A DNA stretch of 64,000 nt, taken from assembly GCF_009600315.1 (NCBI RefSeq), contig NZ_WIWC01000016.1, positions 35,422-99,421 on the forward strand, written 5' to 3'. Below, in pieces: positions 18,281 through 29,237 of the stretch; the stretch's first letter is position 1; each line of letters starts with the position of its first letter. A program made the translations under genes and the position numbers. The stretch comes from Pseudomonas helleri (GTDB taxonomy: Bacteria; Pseudomonadota; Gammaproteobacteria; Pseudomonadales; Pseudomonadaceae). Under the pieces are notes generated by a model. It was not told the origin of the DNA, searched no databases, and worked only from the letters and a program-made list of their open reading frames with translations.

Positions 18281-19546
18281 TTGAAGACTACTGAACATCC
18301 GCGTGCTCACGCAGAAATTGATGTGCTGGACCTGTTTCACTCGTTTTGGCAACAGAAGGTATTGATAGCCGCTACTACTGCCGCCGTGGCAGCGATTGCT
18401 GTGGGTTATGTCCTTGTCGCACAACCCGTTTATCAGGCCAGTACTCTACTGCGCCCTGCAGCCATCAATGAGCTTGATGCCCTGAACCGCTCTGAGGTCT
18501 ACACCCTTCCTCCGGCAGAGGCCCTGCTCAAAGTCGGTGCATCCCTGGACTCTTACGAGACGCGGCTTAATTACTTTCGCGCACACCCGGACTTATTTGA
18601 GCCGCTTGAAAAAAAGGGCCTGTCGCCTGAGCAAAGCTTTGAGTTGTTTAATCGGGATGCCATCAACTTGATTCGCCCTGATCCCAAGTCGGGGGACGTG
18701 AGTTCTTTTTTAAAGTTACAGCTGACTTATCCTGATTCTGTTAATGGTCCGCAGATTCTAAACGGTTTTGTTGAATACGCGATTAATGACCAGCGTGCGC
18801 AAATCAGTGCGGATCTAAAAGTAATTATTAATAACCGGCTGCGTGAGCTGGAAGAAAAAATCAACGCTGCCCGTTCCGCCTACCGTTCAGACAAGGATGC
18901 CGAAATTGCCGGCCTGGTAGAGGCTGACACCCTGGAAACGGCAAAGCTCAAAGATGAGTTAAAGGCCCTGCGACTGCAGTTAAAGACTGAACGGGAGGAT
19001 CGTATCGCGCAGTTGCAAGAGGCGATTGCGATTGCCACTTCGTTGGGTATCTCCCAGCCGACAACCCCAGCCGCGATGGCCGCGGCTTCGCAAGGTTCTA
19101 CTGCGCGAGGTATGCGTACCGAGATCACCTCACAAACCTTGCCCCTGTACTTTATGGGTAGCAAAGCCCTGGAGGCCGAACGTGCCGCTTTGCTCAAGCG
19201 GACATCTGACGACTTTACCAACAAAAAAGTGTCGGATATCGCCAAAAAATTGCAGCTGCTGGAGGTTAACCGTCAGGTCGAAATGCTCGGCAAGCGCATG
19301 AATGAAGATCTGTTTCTTAAAAATATCGAGCCGCTGCGCGCCGAGGTGGCCCGACTGGGCGGCCTGAATACGGACATGAGCCGATTGGGGCTGGCCAGCA
19401 TTGATCGCAAGGCGCAAACCCCGCTTGATCCAATGAAGCCGAAAAAAGGACTGATTATAGGAATGGCCGTTGTGCTCGGCCTGCTGTTGGGAATGGGAAT
19501 TGCAACCGTGCGCTATTTCGTCCGGCTGCGCCGCGAGACCTTGTGA
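18281..19546 (+). CDS. wzz: Wzz/chain-length determinant protein
   Basis: A polysaccharide co-polymerase that sets O-antigen or related glycan chain length. TM1 lies near residues 25-48 and TM2 near the C-terminus (GLIIGMAVVLGLLLGMGIATV), with a large coiled-coil periplasmic domain between. A Pro-rich motif precedes TM2 (TPLDPMKPKKG), typical of Wzz. A TTG start at 18281 is proposed because AGGGAG at 18269-18274 is ideally spaced; a GTG at 18248 gives 11 more residues but has no ribosome site. It stands alone with no O-antigen genes nearby. Confidence 0.85.
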   Translation: MKTTEHPRAHAEIDVLDLFHSFWQQKVLIAATTAAVAAIAVGYVLVAQPVYQASTLLRPAAINELDALNRSEVYTLPPAEALLKVGASLDSYETRLNYFRAHPDLFEPLEKKGLSPEQSFELFNRDAINLIRPDPKSGDVSSFLKLQLTYPDSVNGPQILNGFVEYAINDQRAQISADLKVIINNRLRELEEKINAARSAYRSDKDAEIAGLVEADTLETAKLKDELKALRLQLKTEREDRIAQLQEAIAIATSLGISQPTTPAAMAAASQGSTARGMRTEITSQTLPLYFMGSKALEAERAALLKRTSDDFTNKKVSDIAKKLQLLEVNRQVEMLGKRMNEDLFLKNIEPLRAEVARLGGLNTDMSRLGLASIDRKAQTPLDPMKPKKGLIIGMAVVLGLLLGMGIATVRYFVRLRRETL

Positions 19547-19555
19547 ATCTTCGAC

Positions 19556-20644
19556 TCAGACCAACACTGCCGCCGATTTGACCTGCGCCCAGAGCCTTTG
19601 ACCTGGCTGCAGGCCGAGTTGGTCACGCGAGTAGCGAGTGATACGAGCCAGTAGCGCACTGCCATCTACGTCCAGACGAACCAGTACGTGGGCTTGATTA
19701 TCCGTCGCCGTTTCGCTGATCACGGTCGCCTGCAAGCTGTTGAGAATGCTGCTGTGCTCGATGCGGTCAAGGCTCAAACTAATATCGCGGGCTTGTATTT
19801 TGATGCGCATTGGCCGGCCGATGGCCAACGCCTGGTGCGCGACTTTCAACTGCTGGGCGCTGTGTGGCAGTTGCAGGGTCAGTAGGTGATAGTGCGCATC
19901 AAAGGCCGCTACGGTGCCTTGAAGGACGACGCCGGCGTCATCATCGAACGCGAGAGGCAAGTCCAGTCGGGCCAATGTTTCGCCGATAGGGCCACTGGCC
20001 AGCGCCTTGCCATGACTGAGCACCACAATATGATCTGCCAAGCGAGCGACTTCATCCTGGGAATGACTGACGTAGAGCACAGGAATATCCAGCTCGGCGT
20101 GCAGGCGTTCGAGATACGGGATAATTTCGCGTTTGCGTTGGCTGTCCAGTGCTGCCAGCGGCTCATCCATCAACAGCAGTTTGGGGTTAGTCAGCAGGGC
20201 TCGGGCGATTCCGACCCGCTGGCGTTCACCGCCAGATAAGTGCGCCGGATCGCGTTGCATCAGATGAGTGATGCCGAGCAACTCGAACGCACGATCCAGG
20301 TCAACCTTACGTTCATGCCGTGGTATCCGCCCCAGACCGAACTCCAGATTGCCACGCACGGACAGATGAGCGAACAGACTGGCCTCTTGAAAGATGTATC
20401 CCAGTGCACGCTTGTGTACGGGGACAAACGTGCGCTGTTGGGTGTCTTGCCAGATTTCACCATTGATCTGTACAAACGCCTGAGTGGCGCGCTCAAGCCC
20501 GGCGATGCAGCGTAAGCACGTGGTCTTGCCGGAGCCGGAGTGACCATAAAGCGCTGTGACGCCCCGACCCGGTAGTTGCACGTCCAGATCCAGCGAAAAG
20601 CCGGGGTAACTCATTTGCAGCCGAACATCTATCTGCGACGCCAC
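19556..20644 (-). CDS. modC: Molybdate ABC transporter ATP-binding protein ModC
   Basis: A 362-residue ATPase with Walker [10 protein letters not shown], signature LSGGERQR and Walker [15 protein letters not shown]-terminal TOBE/Mop-type domain of about 70 residues senses or binds oxyanion. It powers molybdate import through ModB. The GTG start at 20644 has GGAG six bases upstream, lying inside the 3' end of modB. Last gene of modA-modB-modC; convergent with wzz. Confidence 0.96.
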   Translation of the reverse strand: MASQIDVRLQMSYPGFSLDLDVQLPGRGVTALYGHSGSGKTTCLRCIAGLERATQAFVQINGEIWQDTQQRTFVPVHKRALGYIFQEASLFAHLSVRGNLEFGLGRIPRHERKVDLDRAFELLGITHLMQRDPAHLSGGERQRVGIARALLTNPKLLLMDEPLAALDSQRKREIIPYLERLHAELDIPVLYVSHSQDEVARLADHIVVLSHGKALASGPIGETLARLDLPLAFDDDAGVVLQGTVAAFDAHYHLLTLQLPHSAQQLKVAHQALAIGRPMRIKIQARDISLSLDRIEHSSILNSLQATVISETATDNQAHVLVRLDVDGSALLARITRYSRDQLGLQPGQRLWAQVKSAAVLV

Positions 20645-20646
20645 AT

Positions 20647-21327
20647 TCAGCTCCAGGTGCTTTGCGATTTGCGACTTGAATAGAGCGCCAACAGCACCAG
20701 AAATGAGAACACCAGCATGGCACCGGCCAGCCAGTGCGCTTGCGCGTATTCAAGCGCTTCAACGTGATCGTAAATCTGCACAGAGACCACCCGTGTTTTC
20801 TCGGGAATATTGCCGCCGATCATCAGCACGACACCAAATTCACCCACCGTATGGGCAAAGCCCAGAATAGCGGCCGTGATAAAGCCCGGACGTGCCAGTG
20901 GCAGGACAACGTTAAAAAAGCAGTCCCAAGGGTTGGCCCGCAAGGTTGCCGCGACTTCAAGCGGCCTTGGCCCGATGGCCGTAAATGCGTTTTGCAAAGG
21001 TTGCACGACAAAAGGCATGGAGTAGATAACCGAGCCAATGACCAGCCCGCTGAAGCTGAAGGTCAATGTTCCCAACCCCAGCATCTGCGTCAGTTGCCCG
21101 ACATAGCCGTGCGGGCCCATTGCCAGCAATAGGTAGAAGCCGATGACGGTCGGCGGTAATACCAGTGGCAAGGCGACGATGGCGCCGATCGGGCCACGCA
21201 AGCGTGACCGGGTGTGTGCCAGCCAGAGGGCGATCGGCGTGCCGACCAGCAACAAAATGACGGTGGTCAAAGAGGCCAGTTTGAAGGTCAGCCAGATCGC
21301 CGAAAAGTCGGCACTCGAGAGCGGCAT
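20647..21327 (-). CDS. modB: Molybdate ABC transporter permease ModB
   Basis: A 226-residue inner-membrane permease with about five to six hydrophobic helices and the EAA-like loop [22 protein letters not shown], typical of ModB/CysTW-type permeases. Together with ModC it moves molybdate delivered by ModA. Its ATG directly follows the modA stop without a gap, showing tight coupling. Confidence 0.95.
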   Translation of the reverse strand: MPLSSADFSAIWLTFKLASLTTVILLLVGTPIALWLAHTRSRLRGPIGAIVALPLVLPPTVIGFYLLLAMGPHGYVGQLTQMLGLGTLTFSFSGLVIGSVIYSMPFVVQPLQNAFTAIGPRPLEVAATLRANPWDCFFNVVLPLARPGFITAAILGFAHTVGEFGVVLMIGGNIPEKTRVVSVQIYDHVEALEYAQAHWLAGAMLVFSFLVLLALYSSRKSQSTWS

Positions 21328-22874
<1,547 letters not shown>

Positions 22875-22876
22875 GC

Positions 22877-23053
22877 TTAGAGCGGCGTGCTGACTTTTAC
22901 ATTTTCGATCAGATCACCCTGATCATGCATGCGCTCAAGGGCTGCACGCGCTTCTTCATCAGATTTATGGCTCAGATTCACAAACTCGAAACGACGTTCG
23001 CCGTTGAGTGTGTATTTGATGACGTATTTTTTAGTCTCGGAAGGTGTGTTCAC
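22877..23053 (-). CDS. Small conserved-looking hypothetical protein (58 aa)
   Basis: A short gene encoding 58 residues, starting GTG at 23053 with AGGA seven bases upstream, and ending 2 bp before alkB. The product is charged and soluble, beginning MNTPSETKKYVIKYTLNGE and ending IENVKVSTPL. The good ribosome site and the tight fit between neighbours argue for a real gene, probably co-transcribed with alkB. The family is not recognised and no function is proposed. Confidence 0.7.
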   Translation of the reverse strand: MNTPSETKKYVIKYTLNGERRFEFVNLSHKSDEEARAALERMHDQGDLIENVKVSTPL

Positions 23054-23089
23054 GCTATATCCTGTATTTAAAGGCTGTGGGCGTCAGGC

Positions 23090-23392
23090 TTAGCGGAGCT
23101 TTGAGCTGGATCGACGGACAATCTTGATGGTCGGCTGGAAGCTCGGCTTGCGGGTGACGCTGATCGCACGGCTGGTGACGGTGTCGATGGTAATGTTCCA
23201 GAAGCCTGTGCTCGGCGCCGTGATACGGGCCGGGAAATCCTTGAACGCACCACCGTGATAGGAGTGACGACCGCCATTTTTGAAGCTGCGAAAATGTGCG
23301 TCGCTCATCAGGCGAATGTTGCAGGGCTGGGAGCATTCGATGACGACGATATCGTCTTCGTTCAAATGCTCGCGCTGGTGAATAAACTTCAT
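23090..23392 (-). CDS. DUF1883 domain protein
   Basis: A 100-residue protein beginning MKFIHQREHLNEDDIVVIEC, the characteristic start of DUF1883. It has no signal peptide or membrane helix. The basic C-terminus (KIVRRSSSKLR) is notable. The function of the family is unknown to me. It lies 36 bp upstream of the 58-residue gene on the same strand, so the two and alkB could share a transcript. Confidence 0.85.
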   Translation of the reverse strand: MKFIHQREHLNEDDIVVIECSQPCNIRLMSDAHFRSFKNGGRHSYHGGAFKDFPARITAPSTGFWNITIDTVTSRAISVTRKPSFQPTIKIVRRSSSKLR

Positions 23393-23599
23393 GGGTGCTC
23401 CAAAAGGCTGCTGTCGCTAAAAAATCAGCAAGATAACATGTGCTTTAGTACTAACAGGCGTCTAAAGGCGCTTATTATGCCGCGATGCGATATTTCTGAC
23501 GTAAAATCCTGACAAATCGCCACAGCAAAATCTTTATTCCCTCAATCAGGGAGAAATTTCGGGAATTTACGGTCGTAAGATCTTTAACGGAGAACATTT

Positions 23600-23950
23600 A
23601 TGAAGTGGGGCGTTTTGCTGGCGATGCTGGCTTTGGGTGGCTGTGCATCAGTTACGGATATTGAGCAGACGTTACCGACCATGAGTGTGATTTCAGGCAA
23701 GAAGCCTGATGCGTACGCTCAGTGCCTGGTGCAGCAGTTGTCTCAGACACGTAAGGCACCGCAGATTGAACCGCATAAAGAAGGGTTACGTATCATCGTC
23801 CCGCAAAAGTTGACTTCCAACCCTACTGCCGTGATTGATATCGAAGAGCGTTCGGGTGGCAGCAGCATCAAGGTTTACGAAAGCATGTCGAATGTGCCCG
23901 TTAGACCAGGCGACATTCGCAAAGCCGCAACCCATTGTATTTCTGGTTAA
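23600..23950 (+). CDS. Putative lipoprotein (116 aa)
   Basis: A 116-residue predicted lipoprotein with a signal peptide ending in the lipobox ALGGC, lipidated Cys at residue 15. The body has no recognised domain; two further Cys residues (in QCLVQQL and HCISG) could form a disulfide in the periplasm. GGAG precedes ATG 23600. Function unknown; no operon partner. Confidence 0.8.
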   Translation: MKWGVLLAMLALGGCASVTDIEQTLPTMSVISGKKPDAYAQCLVQQLSQTRKAPQIEPHKEGLRIIVPQKLTSNPTAVIDIEERSGGSSIKVYESMSNVPVRPGDIRKAATHCISG

Positions 23951-24035
23951 CAAGACTTCCATCAAGCCCTGTCAGGGCTCTCGGCCTGACGACTGCCTCA
24001 TGCAGCGTCAGGTAGCCCTGATGCCCCTCACGCGG

Positions 24036-24317
24036 TTACTTGCACACGACCACGATATTTCGGCTGTTGAAATTGCCTACATCCACGCCAAGGGTCTTTT
24101 CGCTGTCCTTGACGGCAGGTGAACCGTCCGTCCCGACAATTGAATAACCGGTGCCTGCGCAAGACGCGTCAGCTTTTTCGTAGCACTTGGCCCACGACAT
24201 GGCTTCGCCAGAACAGTCTATGCTCAACCCTTGTTTGCCGTCGGCCAAGTAGGTGTTGGATGCAGTGGCACAGCCGCCAAGCGCCAGAAGTGCGAGTAGT
24301 GTCAGGGCTTTATTCAT
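24036..24317 (-). CDS. Putative lipoprotein (93 aa)
   Basis: A 93-residue predicted lipoprotein with lipobox ALGGC (Cys16). The mature part contains four Cys (DCSGEAMSWAKCYEKADASC and a final VVCK), suggesting two disulfides. The segment SGEAMSWAKCYEKADASCAG is reminiscent of small Pseudomonas outer-membrane lipoproteins of unknown role. It is convergent with the other lipoprotein gene. Confidence 0.82.
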   Translation of the reverse strand: MNKALTLLALLALGGCATASNTYLADGKQGLSIDCSGEAMSWAKCYEKADASCAGTGYSIVGTDGSPAVKDSEKTLGVDVGNFNSRNIVVVCK

Positions 24318-24343
24318 TGAGGGTCATCATCGAAAGTGGGAGG

Positions 24344-24535
24344 TCAGGATTTACTTTTGCCCTTGCGGGCGGGTGCTGCGGGCTGATCCTGAAACACAGA
24401 AGCCACCTCGATGGCTGACTGTTCCGAGGTAAAAGGGCCCGCCACGTTTTCATCTGAAGCATCGGCAATCCACCATTGGTCTGTGCCGACTTGTTTGATC
24501 AGGTAGCCATTGATGATGTTTGTTGGAACTGACAT
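24344..24535 (-). CDS. Small hypothetical protein (63 aa)
   Basis: A 63-residue soluble protein starting MSVPTNIINGYLIKQVG, with a compact beta-rich core (DQWWIADASDENVAGPFTSE) and a basic tail (PARKGKSKS). ATG 24535 is preferred over an upstream in-frame start because the preceding residues look non-coding. It sits 26 bp upstream of the 93-residue lipoprotein gene. Function unknown. Confidence 0.72.
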   Translation of the reverse strand: MSVPTNIINGYLIKQVGTDQWWIADASDENVAGPFTSEQSAIEVASVFQDQPAAPARKGKSKS

Positions 24536-24816
24536 GGAGCGTAGGCCTTGTTGGCAGGGAAATTGGCGCAATAATAGCGCCTATTACCCATCGCCGGCGG
24601 CTTATATGGCACGTTGCCCCTACCGATGAGCAGACCGGGAGGCGGCGTCATAGGTTCAATAAACCCGTGCTGAATATGAAAAAAACGTAATAAATGAACT
24701 AACTGGCACTAATTTTCTCTATGAGAGATCAGTTTGCTATCAGGGGCCATTGTAACGCTGCAGCCGCCTGATTAGACTGCGCCAAATTCGAACGTACAGC
24801 CCTTTAAAGGACTCAT

Positions 24817-25656
24817 ATGATCAAGAAATGCTTGTTCCCAGCAGCCGGTTACGGCACTCGCTTTTTGCCAGCGACCAAAGCCATGCCTAAAGAAATGCTG
24901 CCGGTGGTGAACAAGCCACTGATCCAGTACGGGGTTGAGGAAGCGCTGGATGCCGGCCTGAACGAAATCTCCATCGTGACAGGGCGCGGCAAACGCGCAC
25001 TTGAAGACCACTTTGACATCAGCTACGAGCTGGAAAACCAGATCAAGGGCACTGATAAAGAGAAGTACCTGGTCGGCATCCGTCGTCTGCTGAGCGAGTG
25101 CTCGTTCTCGTACACCCGTCAAACTGAAATGAAAGGCTTGGGTCACGCTATTTTGACGGGCCGCCCGTTGATCGGCGATGAACCCTTCGCCGTCGTACTG
25201 GCGGACGACCTGTGCGTTAACCTGGAAGGCGACGGCGTTCTGACGCAAATGGTCAAGTTGTACAACCAGTACCGCTGCACCATCATCGCTATTCAAGAAG
25301 TTGACCCGGCAGAAACCAACAAGTACGGCGTTATCGCTGGTGACCTGATTGGCGATGACCTGTATCGCGTGCGCAACATGGTCGAAAAACCGGCACCGGA
25401 AGACGCGCCATCGAATCTGGCCATCATCGGTCGCTACATTTTGACTCCGGATATCTTTGAGCTGATCAAGCAAACCGAGCCGGGCAAAGGCGGCGAAATC
25501 CAGATCACCGACGCCCTGATGAAGCAAGCGCAAAACGGTTGCGTTATTGCCTATAAATTCAAAGGCAAGCGTTTCGACTGCGGCGGTGCCGAAGGCTACA
25601 TCGAAGCGACCAACTTCTGCTTCGAAAACTTCTACAAAACAGGCAAAGCTTACTAA
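24817..25656 (+). CDS. galU: UTP-glucose-1-phosphate uridylyltransferase
   Basis: GalU makes UDP-glucose from UTP and glucose-1-phosphate. The 279-residue protein has the nucleotide-binding signature PAAGYGTRFLPATKAMPKEM, the catalytic GVEEAL and VEKP segments, and usual Pseudomonas GalU length. AAAGGA precedes ATG 24817. It stands alone with its own terminator at 25688-25717. Confidence 0.97.
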   Translation: MIKKCLFPAAGYGTRFLPATKAMPKEMLPVVNKPLIQYGVEEALDAGLNEISIVTGRGKRALEDHFDISYELENQIKGTDKEKYLVGIRRLLSECSFSYTRQTEMKGLGHAILTGRPLIGDEPFAVVLADDLCVNLEGDGVLTQMVKLYNQYRCTIIAIQEVDPAETNKYGVIAGDLIGDDLYRVRNMVEKPAPEDAPSNLAIIGRYILTPDIFELIKQTEPGKGGEIQITDALMKQAQNGCVIAYKFKGKRFDCGGAEGYIEATNFCFENFYKTGKAY

Positions 25657-25687
25657 CACTGCCTGCGTTGAGTGTGTTTCAAGACCA

Positions 25688-25717
25688 AGCCACCTCCGGG
25701 TGGCTTTGTCGTTTTTT
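25688..25717 (+). terminator. Rho-independent terminator of galU
   Basis: A 7-bp stem AGCCACC/GGTGGCT with a TCCG loop is followed by TTGTCGTTTTTT, 32 bp after the galU stop codon. Confidence 0.88.
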
Positions 25718-25789
25718 AGCCTTCGGCTAGCCCGGCGCTGGTGAATCGCGTCGGAGCGATTATGCTGTTGGACTTCCTGGGAGAGCGAA

Positions 25790-27148
25790 ATGGCCTACGA
25801 ATTTGATTTGTTTGTAATTGGTGCAGGTTCCGGTGGCGTGCGTGCTGCACGTTTTGCTGCGGGCTTCGGTGCAAAAGTCGCGGTAGCTGAAAGCCGCTAC
25901 TTGGGCGGTACGTGCGTCAACGTGGGCTGCGTGCCTAAAAAGCTGTTGGTATACGGCGCTCACTTCGCTGAAGACTTCGAGCAGGCCTCGGGTTTTGGCT
26001 GGAGTCTGGGTGAGGCAAGCTTTGACTGGGCGACACTGATCGCCAACAAAGACCGTGAAATCCATCGCCTAAATGGCATCTATCGCAACCTGCTGGTTAA
26101 CAGCGGCGTCACCTTGATGGAAGGTCATGCCAAAATCACTGGCCCCCACGAAGTGGAAGTGAACGGCCAGCGTCACAGCGCCAAGCATATTTTGATTGCG
26201 ACTGGTGGCTGGCCGCAGATTCCGCAAATCCCCGGGCATGAGCACGCGATCAGTTCCAACGAGGCGTTCTTCCTCAAAGAATTGCCCAAGCGGGTGTTGG
26301 TCGTCGGCGGGGGCTACATTGCCGTGGAGTTCGCCGGGATTTTCCACGGGCTGGGTGCCAAAACGTCCTTGCTGTACCGCGGCGAGATGTTCCTGCGCGG
26401 CTTCGACGGGGCAGTGCGCAAACATTTGCACGAAGAGCTGACCAAACGCGGCATGGATGTGCAGTTCAATGCCGATATTGCACGCATCGACAAGGAGCCA
26501 GATGGCAGTTTGAAAGCCACGCTCAAAGATGGCCGTGAATTGATCACCGATTGTGTGTTCTATGCCACCGGACGACGTCCGATGCTGGACAACCTTGGCC
26601 TGGAAAACACCGGCGTCACACTCGACAAACGCGGTTTTGTTGAAGTTGACGATCTGTATCAAAGCGCTGAGCCATCCATTCTCGCGATCGGCGATGTGAT
26701 TGGTCGCGTACAGCTGACGCCGGTTGCTCTGGCGGAAGGCATGGCCGTGGCACGGCGCTTGTTCAAGCCTGAGCAATACCGTGCGGTGGACTACAACATG
26801 ATCCCGACAGCGGTGTTCAGCCTGCCTAACATTGGCACGGTGGGGTTGAGTGAAGAGCAGGCCATCGAAGACGGGCACAAGGTGCAGATATTCGAAAGCA
26901 GCTTCCGTCCCATGAAACTGACGCTCACAGAGTGTCAGGAGCGCACCTTGATGAAGCTCGTGGTCGATGCCGACACCGATAAAGTGTTGGGTTGCCACAT
27001 GGTTGGGCCAGAAGCGGGAGAAATCGTGCAAGGTTTGGCGATTGCCTTGAAAGCAGGCGCCACCAAGCAACACTTCGACGAAACCATCGGCGTTCATCCC
27101 ACTGCGGCCGAAGAGTTCGTAACCATGCGCACGCCGGTCAATCGTTAA
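25790..27148 (+). CDS. gor: Glutathione-disulfide reductase
   Basis: A 452-residue FAD-dependent disulfide reductase that keeps glutathione reduced with NADPH. Order: FAD-binding [13 protein letters not shown], redox-active Cys pair [18 protein letters not shown]-binding [17 protein letters not shown], and the C-terminal catalytic HPTAAEE. The arginine-containing [13 protein letters not shown] segment suits NADPH preference. ATG 25790 lies after GGGAGAG. Monocistronic, with a hairpin terminator at 27230. Confidence 0.97.
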   Translation: MAYEFDLFVIGAGSGGVRAARFAAGFGAKVAVAESRYLGGTCVNVGCVPKKLLVYGAHFAEDFEQASGFGWSLGEASFDWATLIANKDREIHRLNGIYRNLLVNSGVTLMEGHAKITGPHEVEVNGQRHSAKHILIATGGWPQIPQIPGHEHAISSNEAFFLKELPKRVLVVGGGYIAVEFAGIFHGLGAKTSLLYRGEMFLRGFDGAVRKHLHEELTKRGMDVQFNADIARIDKEPDGSLKATLKDGRELITDCVFYATGRRPMLDNLGLENTGVTLDKRGFVEVDDLYQSAEPSILAIGDVIGRVQLTPVALAEGMAVARRLFKPEQYRAVDYNMIPTAVFSLPNIGTVGLSEEQAIEDGHKVQIFESSFRPMKLTLTECQERTLMKLVVDADTDKVLGCHMVGPEAGEIVQGLAIALKAGATKQHFDETIGVHPTAAEEFVTMRTPVNR

Positions 27149-27459
27149 GCGACCCACGCAGCTTCAGGCTTGAGCAGCACAGGTCTGAAGTTTCCTGCTT
27201 GATGCCTGCCTGAGACGATTTGTCGCAGGCGGGCCGTGTTGCCCGGTTTTACTGGCTGTAAGAAGCGCGGCGCACTAAATCAGTGCGTGCCCGCCGTGCG
27301 GCAAGTCGTTGAGAGTGTTAAATTCGCCCCCCATGTAAAGGTCTACTCCACAGCAATCGTGCGCACAGACCCTTGGGTCGAGCCGCGTACACACCTGCCA
27401 TCCAATGCGCAGGTTCAAGGCTTCTGAATGCAGTCGAAGTCGCTTAGAGGAACGATGAC
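27149..27459. other. Intergenic region between gor and sco
   Basis: No gene is seen. It holds the gor terminator (27230-27249) and a second GC-rich hairpin-like segment near 27266-27302, and it must contain the promoter of the sco gene. No copper-regulator (CueR) box was recognised. Confidence 0.5.
27230..27249 (+). terminator. Terminator hairpin downstream of gor
   Basis: Stem CGGGC/GCCCG with loop CGTGTT, followed by GTTTT. It lies 81 bp after the gor stop and is the best terminator candidate there. Confidence 0.6.
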
Positions 27460-28065
27460 ATGAACGAATTACTGACTCGCCGCCACGTGCTTGCAGGCCT
27501 TGGTGTGCTCAGTCTGGGTGTACTGGCGGGCTGCGACATGGGCAGCGGTTTGTCTTACAAGTACGCCAAAGATCTAAGCAATGAGATTCTCGGGCGCAAA
27601 TTCAAACTGCGCGACGTGGATGGCAACGAAGTGATGCTGGGCAGTTTTCGCGGAATGATGCCGATGATTTTCTTCGGTTTCACTCAGTGCCCTGCGGTCT
27701 GCCCGACAGCCCTGGCGCGTGCGGCACAAGCCAAGAAGTTGATGGGGCCGGACGGCGATCGTTTGCAGGTGGTGTTTATCACCCTGGACCCAGAGCGGGA
27801 CAAACCCGCCATGCTCGATGCTTACGTAAAAGCGTTCGACCCGACCTTTATCTCGCTGTCCGGCACGTTGGAAGAGACTGCCGCCACGGCGAAGGAATTC
27901 AAGGTGTTTTACGAGAAGATCCCTACCGGTTCGTCGTATACCCTGTCGCACACGGCCACCAGTTTTGTCTTTGATTCCCGTGGCGTATTGCGCATGGGCT
28001 TGTCGCCGTCGCTGTCCGCCAAGCAATGTGCCGAAGACCTGCTGACGGTGATGTCAGTCTGCTGA
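27460..28065 (+). CDS. SCO1/SenC-family copper chaperone lipoprotein
   Basis: A 201-residue Sco protein, which delivers copper to or reduces the CuA site of cytochrome oxidases from the periplasmic face. It has an N-terminal double-Arg segment and lipobox LAGC (Cys25), a thioredoxin fold, the copper-binding Cys77-x3-Cys81 (QCPAVC) and a conserved distal His in LSHTATS. GAGGAACG precedes ATG 27460. The PCu(A)C gene follows after 28 bp and probably shares the transcript. Confidence 0.93.
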   Translation: MNELLTRRHVLAGLGVLSLGVLAGCDMGSGLSYKYAKDLSNEILGRKFKLRDVDGNEVMLGSFRGMMPMIFFGFTQCPAVCPTALARAAQAKKLMGPDGDRLQVVFITLDPERDKPAMLDAYVKAFDPTFISLSGTLEETAATAKEFKVFYEKIPTGSSYTLSHTATSFVFDSRGVLRMGLSPSLSAKQCAEDLLTVMSVC

Positions 28066-28093
28066 TTTAACGTCCTTTGAATGAGCCAATACC

Positions 28094-28555
28094 ATGAAAC
28101 CTGTTAAGTATCTAATGTTGTCGTTACTGGGCATGAGTCTGCATGTGTCTGCGCAAACCGTGGTGGATGATGCCTGGGTGCGCGCCACAGTGCCCGGCCA
28201 GCCGTCCAGCGGTGCCTTCATGCACATTACTGCCGCCACTGACAGCAAGCTGGTAGAGGTCAAGTCACCTGTCGCCAAGACCGTGCAAATTCATGAGTCG
28301 AAGATGGAAAACGACGTGATGAGCATGCAGGCTGTGCCTTCAATCGCCTTGCCGGCGGGCAAAACCGTCAACATTGAGCCTGAGGGCTATCACGTGATGT
28401 TGATTGACCTCGTGGGGCAGATCAAAGAGGGCGATAACGTACCGCTGACCCTGATTGTCGAAGACAGCAAAGGGATCAAGGAGTCAATTGAAGTTCAGGC
28501 GCAGGCGCGTGCGTTGAACACCATGCCGATGCACGACCATCAGCACATGCACTGA
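28094..28555 (+). CDS. PCu(A)C periplasmic copper chaperone
   Basis: A 153-residue secreted protein (signal peptide about 1-20) of the DUF461/PCuAC family, which carries Cu(I) to cytochrome oxidase together with Sco. The full H-x10-M-x21-H-x-M motif is present as His67, Met78, His100 and Met102. The tail TMPMHDHQHMH adds Met/His metal ligands. The pairing with the upstream sco gene strongly supports the role. Confidence 0.93.
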   Translation: MKPVKYLMLSLLGMSLHVSAQTVVDDAWVRATVPGQPSSGAFMHITAATDSKLVEVKSPVAKTVQIHESKMENDVMSMQAVPSIALPAGKTVNIEPEGYHVMLIDLVGQIKEGDNVPLTLIVEDSKGIKESIEVQAQARALNTMPMHDHQHMH

Positions 28556-28578
28556 GGCGTGACTGTAGATACCCTTGC

Positions 28579-28718
28579 GTAGCAGCTGACGAGCAGCGCG
28601 AGGCTGCGTTCGGCGATGCAATCGTCGCAAGTCCTGCGATGTCCTGAAGCACCGTATTGAAGGATTTTACGACGGCTTTGCCGCCGATCGCAGCCTCGCG
28701 TTGCTCGTCAGCTGCTAC
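28579..28718. repeat. REP doublet (inverted pair)
   Basis: Two 36-base REP-type units face each other: 28579-28614 (begins GTAGCAGCTGACGAGC) and 28683-28718 (its near-complement, ending GCTCGTCAGCTGCTAC), 68 bases apart. The same core recurs at 38085-38231. Located between pcuAC and a GNAT gene; the right unit ends 24 bp before the GNAT start. Confidence 0.85.
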
Positions 28719-28741
28719 AGGATTTGGTGAATACCTTCGAC

Positions 28742-29233
28742 ATGATCACGATTGAACAGGTCACTTCAGCGGACGTTCCGCAAACGCTGGAATTTGTCTT
28801 GAACGCCCGGGCCGCGCTGTTTCCCAAATTGAGTGCCAGCGGTGTGCCTGCTGATCTGGCTCATTTCGAGCAGACTTATCTTCAGGGCGAGGGCTGCTTT
28901 CTGATCGCGCGTCAGCATGGACGCATCGTCGCCTCGATTGGCTATGTGCCCTATGACCATCGCTTCGCGCAACTGGATTACCGGGGGCTCAAGGTGGTAG
29001 AGGTGGTGCGCCTGTTTGTACTGCCGCAGTGTCACCGCTCAGGGCTGGCGGGCGCACTCTACGACGCCTTGAAAACCCGTGCTATGGGGGCAGGTGTCGA
29101 GCTGATGTATTTGCACACCCACCCGTTTCTGCCCGGTGCCATCGAGTTCTGGCGTCGACAGGGTTTTACCATCACGGATGTAGAAGACGATCCGGTCTGG
29201 CAAACGACCCATATGCAGTGCCGTTTGCCGTAG
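28742..29233 (+). CDS. GNAT-family N-acetyltransferase
   Basis: A 163-residue GNAT enzyme with the acetyl-CoA-binding segment VVRLFVLPQCHRSGLAGAL, the Pseudomonas form of the Q/R-x-x-G-x-A loop, and a C-terminal AIEFWRRQGFT strand-helix typical of the fold. ATG 28742 gives the natural MITIEQVTSADV start; in-frame GTG/TTG codons 15-18 bases earlier abut the REP element. Substrate unknown. Confidence 0.85.
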   Translation: MITIEQVTSADVPQTLEFVLNARAALFPKLSASGVPADLAHFEQTYLQGEGCFLIARQHGRIVASIGYVPYDHRFAQLDYRGLKVVEVVRLFVLPQCHRSGLAGALYDALKTRAMGAGVELMYLHTHPFLPGAIEFWRRQGFTITDVEDDPVWQTTHMQCRLP

Positions 29234-29237
29234 TCCA

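Noticed and set aside
24772..25659. 295-residue antisense frame over galU
   Set aside because: It mirrors the full-length, clearly conserved galU frame and has no recognisable domain.
26069..27157. 362-residue antisense frame over gor
   Set aside because: It lies wholly opposite gor, has no family signature, and arises from codon bias in a G+C-rich gene.
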